Part shown: one piece after another, positions 36,522 through 48,593 of the stretch
How the letters are laid out: each line of letters opens with the position of its first letter
Numbering within the stretch: the stretch's first letter is position 1
Position numbers and translations under genes: made by a program
DNA from: Litoditis marina
Taxonomy: Eukaryota; Nematoda; Chromadorea; Rhabditida; Rhabditidae
Assembly (NCBI GenBank): GCA_964036275.1
Contig: OZ038435.1
Coordinates: forward strand, 1,240,001-1,304,000
DNA length: 64,000 bases
Direction: 5' to 3'
The notes under the pieces: model-generated
The model's database searches: none
What the model was told of the DNA's origin: nothing
The model's input: only the letters and a program-made list of their open reading frames with translations

Positions 36522-38367
36522 TTTCACGATGATGATTATACGATATTATTGATACCTCCTTATTTATATATTTATTGAACCTGGACATTGGATATATCAT
36601 AATAATATGTACTACATGCAAATGAACTTGTATTAATGAGTTGCTCAACTTGTATTTTAATTCCTCGTTATACACGTTGGATTCGAATTTCAATCAACCG
36701 TTTAGCTGCATTCCACAAACTTGTTATTCAGAGCCCCTCATGCCCAAGACAATTGTTTTACCACAGCATAAACTGGGGTACACAGTGTTCTTTGTACTAA
36801 TTTTGGGCTGCGACCATGAATACATTTGATGTCATAACCATTCTCTAGCCCAACATTAATTAGAACTTGCAGGTACATTCATTAAACTCATACGTTAACG
36901 CGGGGCGTTTCTAATTTTGGATCGTGAACGTGTGCAAGCAACGAGTGGTATATGTTTATAACTTTTCTTCGGGTAGATTTTTATGTTCCATCGCTATAAG
37001 ACGAGTATGGGGGAAAACCAAATGAGTTGTAGTTAGGTATGGTTTTATAGACACACAATTTTCACTACAAATAACACTGTCTGTCTCTCATAACGCGACA
37101 CGTGTACAACTTTTGTTCATATTTACGTACGTCTTCCTTTTTATAAACCACATTGAGAAATATAATATTTTGCATACAGTACACTGCAAAAAGGTTACAA
37201 CAACAATCGAATATGCACTTTGTTCATCATTTTGTGGTCAATTGACCGTGCTCCATACCTAGAAGAATCACAATTTATTCGGGAAATGCAAAGGCGATAA
37301 ATGGCCGCTGCGCGTACTCCCTGAGCCGAGGAAAAACAAAATCGATGCATAAAAACGAACAAAAAGGTTTTAGCGCCGTAGCAAAGACTGTAAAAAACAT
37401 CTAAATTATTTAATTTGGACTACAGACAGGTATGAGTCACGTGAAACGTGAAAACGTCGAAATAGTGCATATTGCACGTATTCTGAAGGATTCACATGAT
37501 TTGTGACTTTACTGTTCACTAGCATTTTCACTATGCTACGGCACCAATAACAAACTCTGACAATGGGAGGGAAGACACTTGATAATTGTATTCTGTGAAA
37601 CATAACACTGAATAACGTGAAAAACATATTAAATTATAAACAAGCTTCGAATCGGTACGCATACTGAAGAAAAATCGATACATATCAAATCAACTTGTAC
37701 CACAGACACACTGCGGATAGTAGTCGGACCTATACAAACAGTGGCGCTCCCACAAGGAACATCGGTGCATAAATGAAAAAGCCCAATGTTCAACTGGACC
37801 TCGGATTGAGTAGAATTCGTATACAAAGTATAACTATTGATTGATCCTGCACGAGACATAATATCAATATGCACTCTTTGTACGAGTTTCAACAAGAGCC
37901 GGGCCAAGATGAAAGCATGAGAAAAGCATGACGCTGAGAGTTTGAAAGTGAAAGAAAACGTATTGCAATTTGTGAAGGCGAGAGTACTAGCTGTACATAG
38001 TGCACACCACACCGACGTGATTCTTATTTGTCTGCGTCTCTATTAGATTGTCTCTACCTATCGGTGTGATGACACTTGTACGCACAGGAAGTATCAAAAG
38101 CGGTGTGGCACATACATAAAACGGAGGTACAGTATACTTATATAGGGCATGGGATCATTGCATGAAAGACGTGTGATACGTGACCAAAATAATAGAACTC
38201 TTTTCTCCATCTAGAAGTCTAACATCAAGACTATAGCATTAAACTTTTAAAACGACAAAAATGATCCGTGGACCGAAATGTATAAGTGCACCCAGCGTGA
38301 CTTGTCAGGTGTGCACGGATTTGTGGGCGTGGCTACCACGTACGCATGGTTTTCAGGGCGTGACGGT
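36522..38367. other. convergent spacer between the Tyr-rich gene and the BED gene
   Basis: The 3' flanks of two converging genes. Several CACATGT/CACGTG motifs and a short repeat (CAGCATAAACTGGGGTACAC, about 36763) related to sequences at 4863, 32167 and 48385 are present. A 127-codon minus frame (37629-38012) lies here and is not called. Confidence 0.5.
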
Positions 38368-41300
38368 TCAGTGCATTCCGACTGTCGTCAATGAGCCTTC
38401 TTCTTCCACCAGTGTGGCCAGCTGGCTGGATTCCGGAATTTCGTATTCAGGAGCAAGTGTCCGCAAAAAGTCCTGGAAAAGAAAGCATTTTGATAAAGAA
38501 AATGAAAGAAAATGGTGTGAAAATTTCGAAAAAACGTGAGTAGTTTGAGAATTTTAGTTGTTAGAACAAGTTAGTATGCACAATCCAATAACTGAACAAG
38601 AAAAGGTGTAAGCACCACCACAACAACCAAACTGAACCGAGATTAGATGCAGAGAATACAATTATTTGTTAGGAGGTTGATTAGACCACAAATATTTCAT
38701 GCGTGCTGAAGAATCTAGGAGGTGTATAACATGCAACTTGCAAACTTGTCAAAAACATCACACATTGAGGTTTCTGCAAATGCCCTGCGTCTCGGTTTTA
38801 CCCTTATCTCTCGCCGCTGTCTGACCATCTTGACATGTCACCAGTAGTTGTGGTGGCGCCCGCGACTTACCGCTGATCCCTTGGCGGCATGCTGTCGCTC
38901 ACGTCTTTGTCGCTGGTTGTCCCGCATCTTTGACAGTCTGCGCTCTCTCTGTTGAGGTGTCTCGCGCTCCAGCCTCTTTCTCTGGTACTCTCTGAGTCTG
39001 CGCAGTCTGTGCTCCTTCGCTTCCTCTCCGTCTCTCGCCAGCGAGGTATCCCTTGTCTGTCTGCCTGCCTGCGTCTCTCCTTTGGTGGACCTATAGCGTT
39101 GTCGCATGCGCTCCAGCCGCTGCTGCCGCTGTTCCGGCGTCTCGAACAGTCGCTTCAGCTTCATTTTCTCGGAAATGACGCGGCGCATTCGTTCTGAACG
39201 GTTGTTCTCAGCAGAAATCTGCGCGATGTTCAGCAGACTCGCCGCCACCGTCTCCACGAGGCTCTGCTCTGCCGATGTGTGCGCTGAATTCCGGAGAAGT
39301 TCCACAAGAACACTGCAGGATGTGGCTTCAGACAACCCCAACGACCGCTCAAACGACGATAGCGCCTCAAAGAGACCGTCGTAGGTGAGACTGGAGAGAT
39401 CGAACAGGGCCGGCACCGTGACCGGACCGGAGGCGACAGCATCAGAATCGGAAGTTGGAGATGTCGTGGGTTGGTCTACGTCATAATCGGATGACGTCAT
39501 TTTTTCGAGAATAGGACACTCGGAGTCAGAATCAGCCTGGTTGGGTTCTCCGTAGGCTAGATCCTTAATCAGAACTCAATCGGAAACGCGTTCAGTTGAC
39601 CTAACCTAGCGCAGACGGGACAGCTGGGGTTTATTGGTCAGTTTAGTTGTTGTGATAGTTTGTTTACAATGAGCCATTCAAATGTGGTGCTTGAGTGAAC
39701 AATTTAGTGTGACCAGATGTGAAACTTGAAAAACGGCACCACCACCAGCGATACTTAAACAGGGTTCATATCCGTGTGCTACATCCAGTCGCATCAGGTT
39801 TGCACGTGGAGCATCACTATTGACTGAACAAACTGTTGCAACGATGGATAATCATGTATTGTGTACCGTTACCGTTGCATTAGAAAAGTATGAACCCTGT
39901 CAGAGATCGATAATCATGTATTGTGTACCGTTACCGTTGCATTAGAAAAGTATGAACCCTGTCAGAGATCGATAATCATGTATTGTGTACCGTTACCGTT
40001 GCATTAGAAAAGTATGAACCCTGTCAGAGACACTCCACAACAAGCCGTTAGATACAGATGGAGAACAGACAAAGCGAGGGTGTAAGACAGCACTCGAAAA
40101 AAATGTAGATCACGTGGGCCACGTGAGCTAACATTTTGCCGAGAAGAAAGCGTGCTGTATCTTGATTTCTCACTTTTTTGGAGTAGAAAAATCGGGCGGA
40201 AATTTCAAAAATCTCATACTGACTCAAGGTACAGTACACGTGCATCATTTCATGCAAAATGAGAACAGATGTTGGAGCAAAATACAGGGAGGTTTGCAAA
40301 AACAATTGAGGTTCGGATCCGGTCCAAAAATCCTACCTTAAAAAGCTCACTGTTCAAAATGTCATCATTTCCTCCCTGATCGAGCCAGAATCTGAAAAAA
40401 TGAAAAGTTTACAATGTGTACTTTTAATTGGTCATTAATCAAACTGACTTCTGATTGAGCGAAAAGTGGGTATAAGAGATTTCGTCCCATTTGAAATAAA
40501 ACTTATCATTCACTCTATTTATCTGGTTTAAGAGTTCGAGCTTCTCGCCTAATTTCTTCTCTCACATTGACATGTAAACAACTGTCAACATCGTCCATAT
40601 TGAACAATCGTTCAACACTGTTTAAGTGTATGTAACCCTATGTGCGCGTAATAGGGCAACTACACTTTTTAAGTCACGTGTTCAATCGCGGACAAACTAT
40701 TCTATTTTATTCAAGTTTTTGAACGAACCTCGCCAGAGCGCGATCCCGTTCCTGCTTTTTATCTTCGCTCAGATCGCTAGAAGAAGCGGATGAGCTGGAC
40801 TTGTTCTCAGACTGCATTATCGAGCCTGAAATCGGAGACGTCAACAATCTCGACACTTCACAAGAGAGAAGAAAACTGTTCGTTTATACAAAACATTACG
40901 ATTGCACATGTGACTGCGTTTCTCTGCTACGTGCGGTATTTCACGAGTATATCAGAATGTCGACAACAAACAAGTCAGACGGTCGCGTAACTGTATTAGA
41001 AGGTTATGTGTCCCGACATAGTCGCGAATACACAAGGCATTACAGAAGTATCACTTAAAAGTTTTTTTTGAAGTTCTCGCGAATATTCTTCATTTTGGAC
41101 TCATCTCCGAGCCCAACTTACCACTAAGATTGACGATAGTCTGCTCCTGCGGCGGTGGCTGAAGTCCCATGTTGGCGGCGACGATGCGCTCGGCGGCACG
41201 ACGCAACTCGTCGAAAGAATTCTGAATACATTTCAAAATACGATACGATTAGCTCTCTCTCTCAACCTCTATACTGTTTCTTATTTTCTTTGTCTTTCTC

Positions 41301-44300
41301 TCTTTCTATCTATCTCTGTCTTTGTCTCTCTCTCCGATGTCACTACCTACCGGAATGATTTGCTGTTGCTGGTTGGTTGGTGTCTGAGCTGCGGGCTTCT
41401 CCTCCGAGATCTCTCCCTCTACAGTACCCGACTGGGGAGCTAGCCCCACCAAAGCCGCCAATTTGTCAGACATGGACATACCACTGAATGGGTCGTCTTC
41501 CATGCTGAAATGACAATCATATAAAAGAAGAACACATTCGTGTTGTAGTTTGATCTCCGTACACATAATAATTCTCAACGTAAAGCTGATATTCTTTGCG
41601 ATTGAACTACAAACACAGCAGATCAGACCGAAATTTCAGCTGGTTCTTGTTCGATCGATTTATATAGAAGCTCTTTGGAGTAACAAACGATGGAAAAATT
41701 GAAAAAAAAAAGGTTTTTCATGCCTAAGGACATGTTTCAGACGTTCCACTCCAACCATAATGCTGTTTTCATTTTACAAGTTTTATATTTGTAGTATATA
41801 TCGTCACCACTCACTTGTCTTTCGGCTTGGCGTTCTGCTGGGGTCGGCCTCCCATGGTCTGACTGATGATCTGCTGGACCAACGGGGTCGCCTTGGGCGC
41901 AGCCGAATTCACTGTAAACACTGAGGAGTATCGCAACGTTAGGGGAATTTGGACAGATTAGAAACTTTTCATTCCCTTCTCGATTAGTGAACAATCCTCC
42001 ATCGATGAACTTGGGTGAACTTTGGTGAAGTTACTGATGATAAATTTTATAGGGTTCCCAGTTTTCAAAACGGTATAAATATGGTGTACGTTGCCCGATC
42101 GCACTGTTTCTTGTGATATCGTTGTATTCTAGTCCAAACTCGTGAAGAATGGCATGTGTCGATTTTGGACCCAACGATGCTCCAACTTACAGTTGCTGGG
42201 CGGTGTGGACGCGTTGCCGCCACCTCTGATGAAGTCGATCAGTTCGGACTTCATCTTGTTGGGTGGTCCGAAGATACCCTCCTCAATACGCATGTCATCC
42301 TCCAACTTCAGCACCTGAAATCGATAATAACTATGAACTACAATCTCTTGCTTGTGTTTTGCGAACGTTTGTTCACACTATAAGTACATGAAATTGTCAC
42401 GTGACACGTGATAAATGACCAGTAACCGGACCTATTTTCACTTGTCTTCCGTTACTTCAATTGACTAAAGGTAGACTTCAAGTTATACGTGATCAACTAA
42501 CGTATTTTGTAGTTTGGATTGAGCTCCCCAATTTATGTAAGGGTCTGTTTAAAATGAACTTAGGTTATTCATCCATCATAATCTGGGGTACCAGAGATAT
42601 CATTAGGGCCCCGACTACTGAGAAACATACTTTGATGCGGCATTAACTGTACTCTGCTCACGTCAGACAGAGTGTTCAATCACGATTTACGAGCGCGCCG
42701 TTGCGGCTAAAAAAGTTGAGATCTATGAGAGATACTTGCAAGTATCTCATCTCGTTCTTCCTACTTTACTGCCAGCATCGCAAGTTGCATCCGTAACGCA
42801 TTCCATATTATAAACTTGTAACAGAACAATGAAAATGTCAAAACATTTATTAATCGCAAAGATAGTTGGATACTGTTTAGAGGGTTCTCAAATAATTTTG
42901 TCTTCGAACAGCAAAATTTGCTCCAACTGAAATTGTTTGAAAAGTAAGCAATGGTTGTCTTTATTTTTGAGTCAGTTTTAAGCATGGCAACTAGGTTGCG
43001 AGCTCCTCTCCTTCAATTCTATTTTTCCGAGACAATACCAAAACAATATCATTTCCCTTTCCCGTTTTCAATTTGCTGTTTGGCCCCTCTATTCGATGAT
43101 TACAACTGTGAGAGTATTTAAGTCGAGTACCAGGGACAAAAGGTCTTATCTATACTAGTTTCATTCCACAAATACATGCAACACGAAACTGCCGTAAAAA
43201 CTGATAAAGTCATATGATACTTTTATGTCGAAGAATTATTTAGTATTTCGAAATTTCATGTCGAACAATGAAACATGTTTAGTTTGAGCAGTGATACAGC
43301 TATAACTTTTATTTGTTTGGTTTGAGACGAGCGCCGAGTATGAGCAATACTACTTTGAGACATTCAATACTGGCAAAAATAGAATCAAAATCACGATAGG
43401 AAATGTGAGAAAAGTACTTTTTTTTCTGATTTATTGGAAAACAACACGTAAACTAGGATGGTAAGCAGCGAATTGCGAATACTTTCACAAACATATTTTC
43501 AAGATCAACTTTCTTGCCGTATGTAGTTCAGGTTTGCCCTCAGAAAGTTCAGTTTAGACTTGGCGCCTTACAAAGTCACGCAATCTACGCAACATTTCTT
43601 ATCAGTACGAGAGTGAAGAGAAAGCGAAAGAAACGCATTATGTTTATCAAAAAGTGGAGGAAAAAACTCGAAATAGCAAATCGAGATAGAGAGAGGAAGA
43701 GGAAAGGAAAGAAGAAGGAATATATCAGAACAAAGAGAAAAAAACAGAGAGAGAAAAGAAAGAAAAAGGAGAGAGATTAGGATAGCTCACTCTCTCATAA
43801 TCCTCCTTGTGGTGTGCCTTCAAGTGCATCTTCAAGTTGGTGCTGAATGCAGATCCAGTACGGAAATTACAGTTTATGCAGCCAACCATCTGAAAACAAC
43901 TTTTTCATTAACTCTTATGGCAAAGTTTGGTAGTGTACTGTAATTTCAATTTTTCCTGTGTTTGAACCACAATTTTGTTTTGTATCTGCGATGTTACTAT
44001 AAAGCATTGAGTACAGTTGGCAATGTCAGCTTTTCGTTCTTTTGTTGGTTCGAGCTTGAAAACTCACACAACAATTAAACTAGAATTCGATAAAACCAGT
44101 CTTAAATGGCAAATCAATTATTGTACCAATATTTTGAAAAAACTTTCAATATTTAAATCAACAAAATCAATACTCATGAAACACGTACCCTGTCCTCGAG
44201 ATCGCGGAAGAACATCCAGACGGGGTGTCGTCGCAGGCGACGTCGCTTTGGCTGCGGCATGCCATTCGCGTCGGTGCCGTGCGGAGCGGACTGGAGGTCT

Positions 44301-47300
44301 GAAATGGTTTCCTTGAGTAAAAAAACAAAAAAAAAACAAGAAATTATCAAAGACTCCCGTAAAAAAGGTAAAACGAATAGGTAAAATTCACTATTATGAG
44401 TAGTTTTGACTGTGGATAAAAACTTTTTTCCCATGAGACAAAGTCAGTTGTTCTCGACCTGGTAAGTGTTTAAAACAAAGAAAAGTGTGACACAGTAGAG
44501 TAGAAGATCGAAAATGTTGAACTGAAAACCGAGTCCGATTCACAAAACCGGAACTGACCATTTTTCATCTGATTTGGGAAGTTGAACTGACTGATGAACT
44601 GTTCTGGAGTCATGGAGGAGAGTGCTAAAATAGAATAATAGGGTGAAGACCCTGAGAAAGCAAAAAAAAGAGAAAACTGTATGAAAACTAATCGCCAACT
44701 CTGAGCAACGTTTTATTATTGTTCTGGTAATCTGATACAGCTAAATTCTGTCCGTGACAATCACCTTATTTCCTTTTTGACAACTCTGAAACAGTGGGAA
44801 ATTCTCAGATTTCTCAGATGTTCATCTAAATAGCTCGTAACTTACGCTGTGCGGCCGAATTGTTCTGTGCCAAAAGTTGGTTGCGTGCCATATTGTTGAG
44901 GGCAGCGAGATTGGCAGCGTTCAACGGGAACTGTTGCTTCTGCTGCTGTTGTTGTTGCTGTTGCTGCTGGGCCTGTAAAAACAACTAAATACAATTTCCT
45001 TTCTTCGAATAGAACCATTCAAACGCCTGACAAGAGCTACACGTGTACGAACTAGATCATGAAAATTTTTGAACTTTCAAGGGAAGGACTTGCAACCTAC
45101 AATAAAGCGATCGCAAATGACATTAGTAACACTTGAAAACTACGGTAGATGGCTGTTTTGCTGTTTAACGATGACACAAGAATCGGTTGGTGACACAGCA
45201 GAATATCTGGTTACCATTTGACTCTGCACTTGTTGCAGTTGCTGGTTGAGGTTGCCGGCAGCTAGTGTCTGTCGCAGCACACTGTTCAGCGGGTTCTCTT
45301 CGCCATTTTGATTGTTCTGCTGACTGGCCACTGGAAGGAACATAGTCAAAACCATATCAATGTCAATACTAAGTAACTAAGTAATTTCAGTCAACTTAAA
45401 TGATGAGCAGGTTCGCTAGTAATTTCGCCATATTCTGTAAGATTCTATCAGTTGATAGTACGAAAATCCGCGGAGAAAAAACAGCGATAAAGCTCACGAT
45501 TTTTTGTAGTGAACATTGAAAAAACCAATTGACTCGCAGAATCCCAATACATATTTCGCCTTAGGGAATGTTGACTATTAATAAATCGCTACAGCCTCAT
45601 GGTAGATTTCTCAGTTCTCGAAACTCCCTCAAGTTCACAAACTTCAAAAACTCTTAGCAAGCGTCATGTGGCTACCACACTGGTGCCATTGTTTTTCAGA
45701 CTCACGAAATTCTAGCAGTTGTGTGGGTAGCATGTTGCACAGTCAGATAGGGTGGTACTAGTAGGGAATAGCAAAGATACTTTATCACCACCCGGGATTG
45801 CACTTCAAACACGCGCCAATATTTGATAAAACGCCGTATACTCACATTGTATACACACACGCACCAAGAGTCATATAACTGAGAGTCGGTGAGTTTACAT
45901 ATTGATTTTTTCAGTACGGTATTAGTTGTCTCGAATGTGATGATCTACATACGGGCAACCCAGGTTCAAACTAATAGAAGTTACCTAAACAAACACTTTT
46001 TACCACCGATCATCTGACTACAAAATCGAGTTCGTTCAGATGTTCAACAAACAATTTTACGATCTGAGACAAGGTGTTTGTTTTGAACTTACATTTGTTG
46101 ATGGTCATGAGAATGCTGCTCGTCATGGGAGGCATTCGTTTGCGGGTCAAGTCTGTGGAGAACAACTTGCTCGAGTTGCCACTCAACAGCAGGGCGTTTA
46201 GGTTCAATGCGTCTTCGGCTTGAATCACCTGGAAAAATTCATCAAATTCATTCAAACTACATTTCATAAGGTGAAAACAACAATGAAGACAGCTTTTCCC
46301 TAGAGTTTTTCTGATTTCCCCAACTTTTTCTAGAGTTCTTCAGCTTGTTCTGATTGTTTTCTTCCAGCATTATAGATCGGACATATATGTGATATTACAT
46401 GAACTAGAGAAAAACACGAGATTTAAGATTCATGTGAATGTTCGCATTGCGATAGAAATGAGATCAAACATATCTTTCTAGATTTCAACATAAACTTCTG
46501 AAGTAGAAGTGAATAATTCAGACTATTACCTTCTCGTAGTCGGCTCTGTGATGTGACCGAAGATGTACTTTGAGGTTGGTGCTAAACACGGACTTGGTAC
46601 TGTAGAGGCACTGCTTGCAGCGGGCGGTTCCGTCGATTACATCGAAGTATGGCCAGACGGGGTTTCTGAGAAAAAAGAAGGTACAAAACAACAACAAACA
46701 AAATCTATTTCCGAAAAAAACTGAATTGATCTCATAACACAATTGTCAATTTCGTTAGATTTCTACTCTGCATCACAGTAAAATACGATTTATTTTCATA
46801 CAATAATTTGATTGAATAGTGTTGATGTGAAAAAGTTGGCACGACAATTGTCACAAAAGACAAAGAACAGTTTCCTAACTACTCGTCCAAGGTTTATATC
46901 GGTGAGACGAGGTATGAAATGTACCTGCGCTGCCGTTTCCGCTTGGTCGGCGTGACGTCGGTCGTCTGTGGCATGGTGGCCCCCAGCGGCACCGAAGGCA
47001 TCGTCGGCTTGGGGGCCATCTTCTCGGCCAACAACGACGCCGACAGCTGCTCCTTCAGAAGCGAGCTGTTGAAGGCGGACAGAAGGTTCAACGGCGCCGC
47101 GGCCTTCTTGTCACCGGCGGCGTCCTGGAAGCCTTGCAAACGCAGAATTTCTGAAAATTACCTTATTTGGTTAACGGGAGAATTTATGTTTTTCTCTACA
47201 TCTGCGGTGTATAACAATATTACTCGAATGTAATTTAGAACAAAGTAAAAACGAATGAATGTTTCGCAAAATATTATTCAAGAATTCAAAAGGTTACAAC

Positions 47301-48593
47301 GTGATTCGATCCGGAACTCGTTGTTACATCACATATCACCGTTTGTCGATTCAGAACTTGTTGACTTATATTACTCACACAACTAAACGTGACCTAAACG
47401 AATGAATCATGAACTGACGTATATACTTGATAATGATTTTGTTACGAAACAAATACTCCTTTGCTCTCGAACCATGTTAACCTTTGATCTCGAACCATGT
47501 TACTAACAAACCACCAGAAATCGTACAGAGATGGTTCTCGAATCACATCACGTGTTCAGTTCCGATGGGTGTGCTCGTTTCACGTGACTATCAGTTCATT
47601 ACTCCATTCACGTGACTCACGTCTCTGAAGTTCAGAATCGTCGGTGGAAAGAATTGGCTTCATTTCGGCGGTGTCAGCGTGAAGATCGGGACCACCTCCT
47701 GAAGACGTGGAAACGGTATCCGGTGACTCGTCCCGGTCCGAACCTGGAACTACTGTAAACTAATTATAATCGGAAATGAGTAGAATATAACAGAATATTC
47801 ACTGAACTAAAGATTCAAATTGTGTATTGATAGAAAATTATGATAAACTTATTGAACTGATACAGATGATTTCGCTTGTGGAGATGAACACAAGATATGC
47901 AGTCAGTGAATCATAGTTTGATGTACTAACAAATAGGAACTACAGTGGGGTTTGAACCAACTACGGGTGGAATCGGATTTTGTTATTTTGTTACTTAGAA
48001 CATGTTGAAATATAAACGCCAATATTGGCGTACCTGAACTGCCAACGACAACTGAATTACATTGGGGAAAGTGTCACTTGAGAACATATTGATTGTTTAA
48101 CAAAAGCTTCGATTGAAATACCAACTTGTGGCGACATCGGGCGAGTAGCCGGCATTGTCGATGTTCAGCTGGTCCGAGGATGGGGTCTCGGTCCGCTGGT
48201 CATTGTAGTGCGACTCCGGCGTGGCATACTGTAATAAGAATGGAATCGATATTTCACAAAGTTTCCTTCAAGCATTCTAGTCTTTTGTACATTTACGTTC
48301 GTTCGTACAGATTACGAATTGAGAGATATAGTATACCACCTTCACTTTGGCGATAATTTTACCTAAACATGTTTGTTTTCTACACAGCATAAATTAGGAT
48401 CCACAGTATACCAACTCCACTCTGACAATGACTATACCTGCATCTGCTCGGTGCCGGCGTGTGAATAGGGCGGGGACGACTGGTCCGTGGTGGCGGAGAA
48501 GGAACTCATCTGGTCGCTGCTCTTCGCAAACTGCTCCGACGCAAGATTCGTCTGCTGCAGAAGGCCACCGAACGAGGAATGACAGTCGGTCAT
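38368..48593 (-). CDS. nuclear protein with two BED-type zinc fingers
   Basis: Eighteen exons 5'->3': 48438-48593, 48126-48228, 47621-47743, 46925-47150, 46530-46665, 46093-46228, 45215-45330, 44846-44972, 44559-44624, 44189-44298, 43791-43889, 42191-42314, 41815-41911, 41351-41504, 41122-41221, 40729-40825, 40337-40391, 38368-38472; 709 residues, all phases agree. BED finger 1: W207, C219, C222, H237, H242. BED finger 2: W424, C437, C440, H455, H460. Each is preceded by a basic cluster (KRKRQRR; PKRRRLRR) that may be a nuclear signal or minor-groove contact. A poly-Gln block lies at about 333-346. The C-terminal FWLDQGG...LAPEYEIPES segment resembles the region after BED fingers in ZBED/hAT-derived proteins. 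Likely a sequence-specific transcription regulator, perhaps related to nematode BED proteins; exact orthology unproven. ATG MTDCHSSF follows an acceptor at 48629-48630 or 48594-48595. Confidence 0.9.
38838..39500 (-). CDS. STPR-repeat (basic 23-residue repeat) protein nested in the last intron of the BED gene
   Basis: A single uninterrupted frame of 220 residues from ATG at 39500. The N-terminal half is acidic/Ser-rich and then helical; residues 110-212 are very Arg/Gln/Glu-rich with repeats of the form ETPEQRQQRLERMRQRYR and ETPQQRERRLSKMRDNQRQR. This is the pattern of the STPR DNA-binding domain (known from silkworm FMBP-1), also common in transposon-encoded proteins. The frame stays open upstream to 39575, and an AG at 39564-39565 would place GAT CTA GCC in phase with the preceding BED exon, so it may be an alternative terminal exon rather than a separate gene. 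No spliced-leader-like acceptor lies just before the ATG. Confidence 0.6.
   Translation of the reverse strand: MTSSDYDVDQPTTSPTSDSDAVASGPVTVPALFDLSSLTYDGLFEALSSFERSLGLSEATSCSVLVELLRNSAHTSAEQSLVETVAASLLNIAQISAENNRSERMRRVISEKMKLKRLFETPEQRQQRLERMRQRYRSTKGETQAGRQTRDTSLARDGEEAKEHRLRRLREYQRKRLERETPQQRERRLSKMRDNQRQRRERQHAAKGSAVSRGRHHNYW
39760..40023. mobile_element. CAGGGTTCATA-ended element with tandemly triplicated 3' end
   Basis: The left end CAGGGTTCATA and the right end TATGAACCCTG are inverted. The last 62 bp, including the right terminus, are repeated: complete copies end at 39899 (partial at its start), 39961 and 40023. The repeated unit contains GATAATCATGTATTGTGTAC. No 8-bp target duplication was found. 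It lies in the last intron of the BED gene, upstream of the STPR frame. Confidence 0.7.
41240..41340. repeat. pyrimidine-rich CTCT tract in a BED-gene intron
   Basis: Low-complexity TCTCTCT/TTTCTTTG sequence between two exons; on the gene's strand it is GAGA-rich. Confidence 0.7.
41541..41619. repeat. foldback element, 78-bp family
   Basis: TGTTGTAGTTTGATCTCCG at the left and GATTGAACTACAAACACAGC at the right, in the intron between BED-gene exons 13 and 14 (5'->3'). Confidence 0.65.
43600..43778. repeat. purine-rich tract abutting the second BED-finger exon
   Basis: GAAAGAAAAAGGAGAGAG-type sequence runs up to the donor of the exon at 43791-43889. On the gene's strand it is pyrimidine-rich and begins right after the 5' splice site. 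Confidence 0.7.

Noticed and set aside
37629..38012. 127-codon minus-strand frame downstream of the BED gene
   Set aside because: No signal, domain or splice evidence; most likely 3' UTR or spacer.
38261..38539. Plus-strand frame of 92 codons with a DLW…HGF…VTV pattern faintly like a hAT transposase and a good donor after it
   Set aside because: It is antisense to the final BED-gene exon (38368-38472), which fits in phase and has a strong acceptor, and no downstream plus-strand exon exists.
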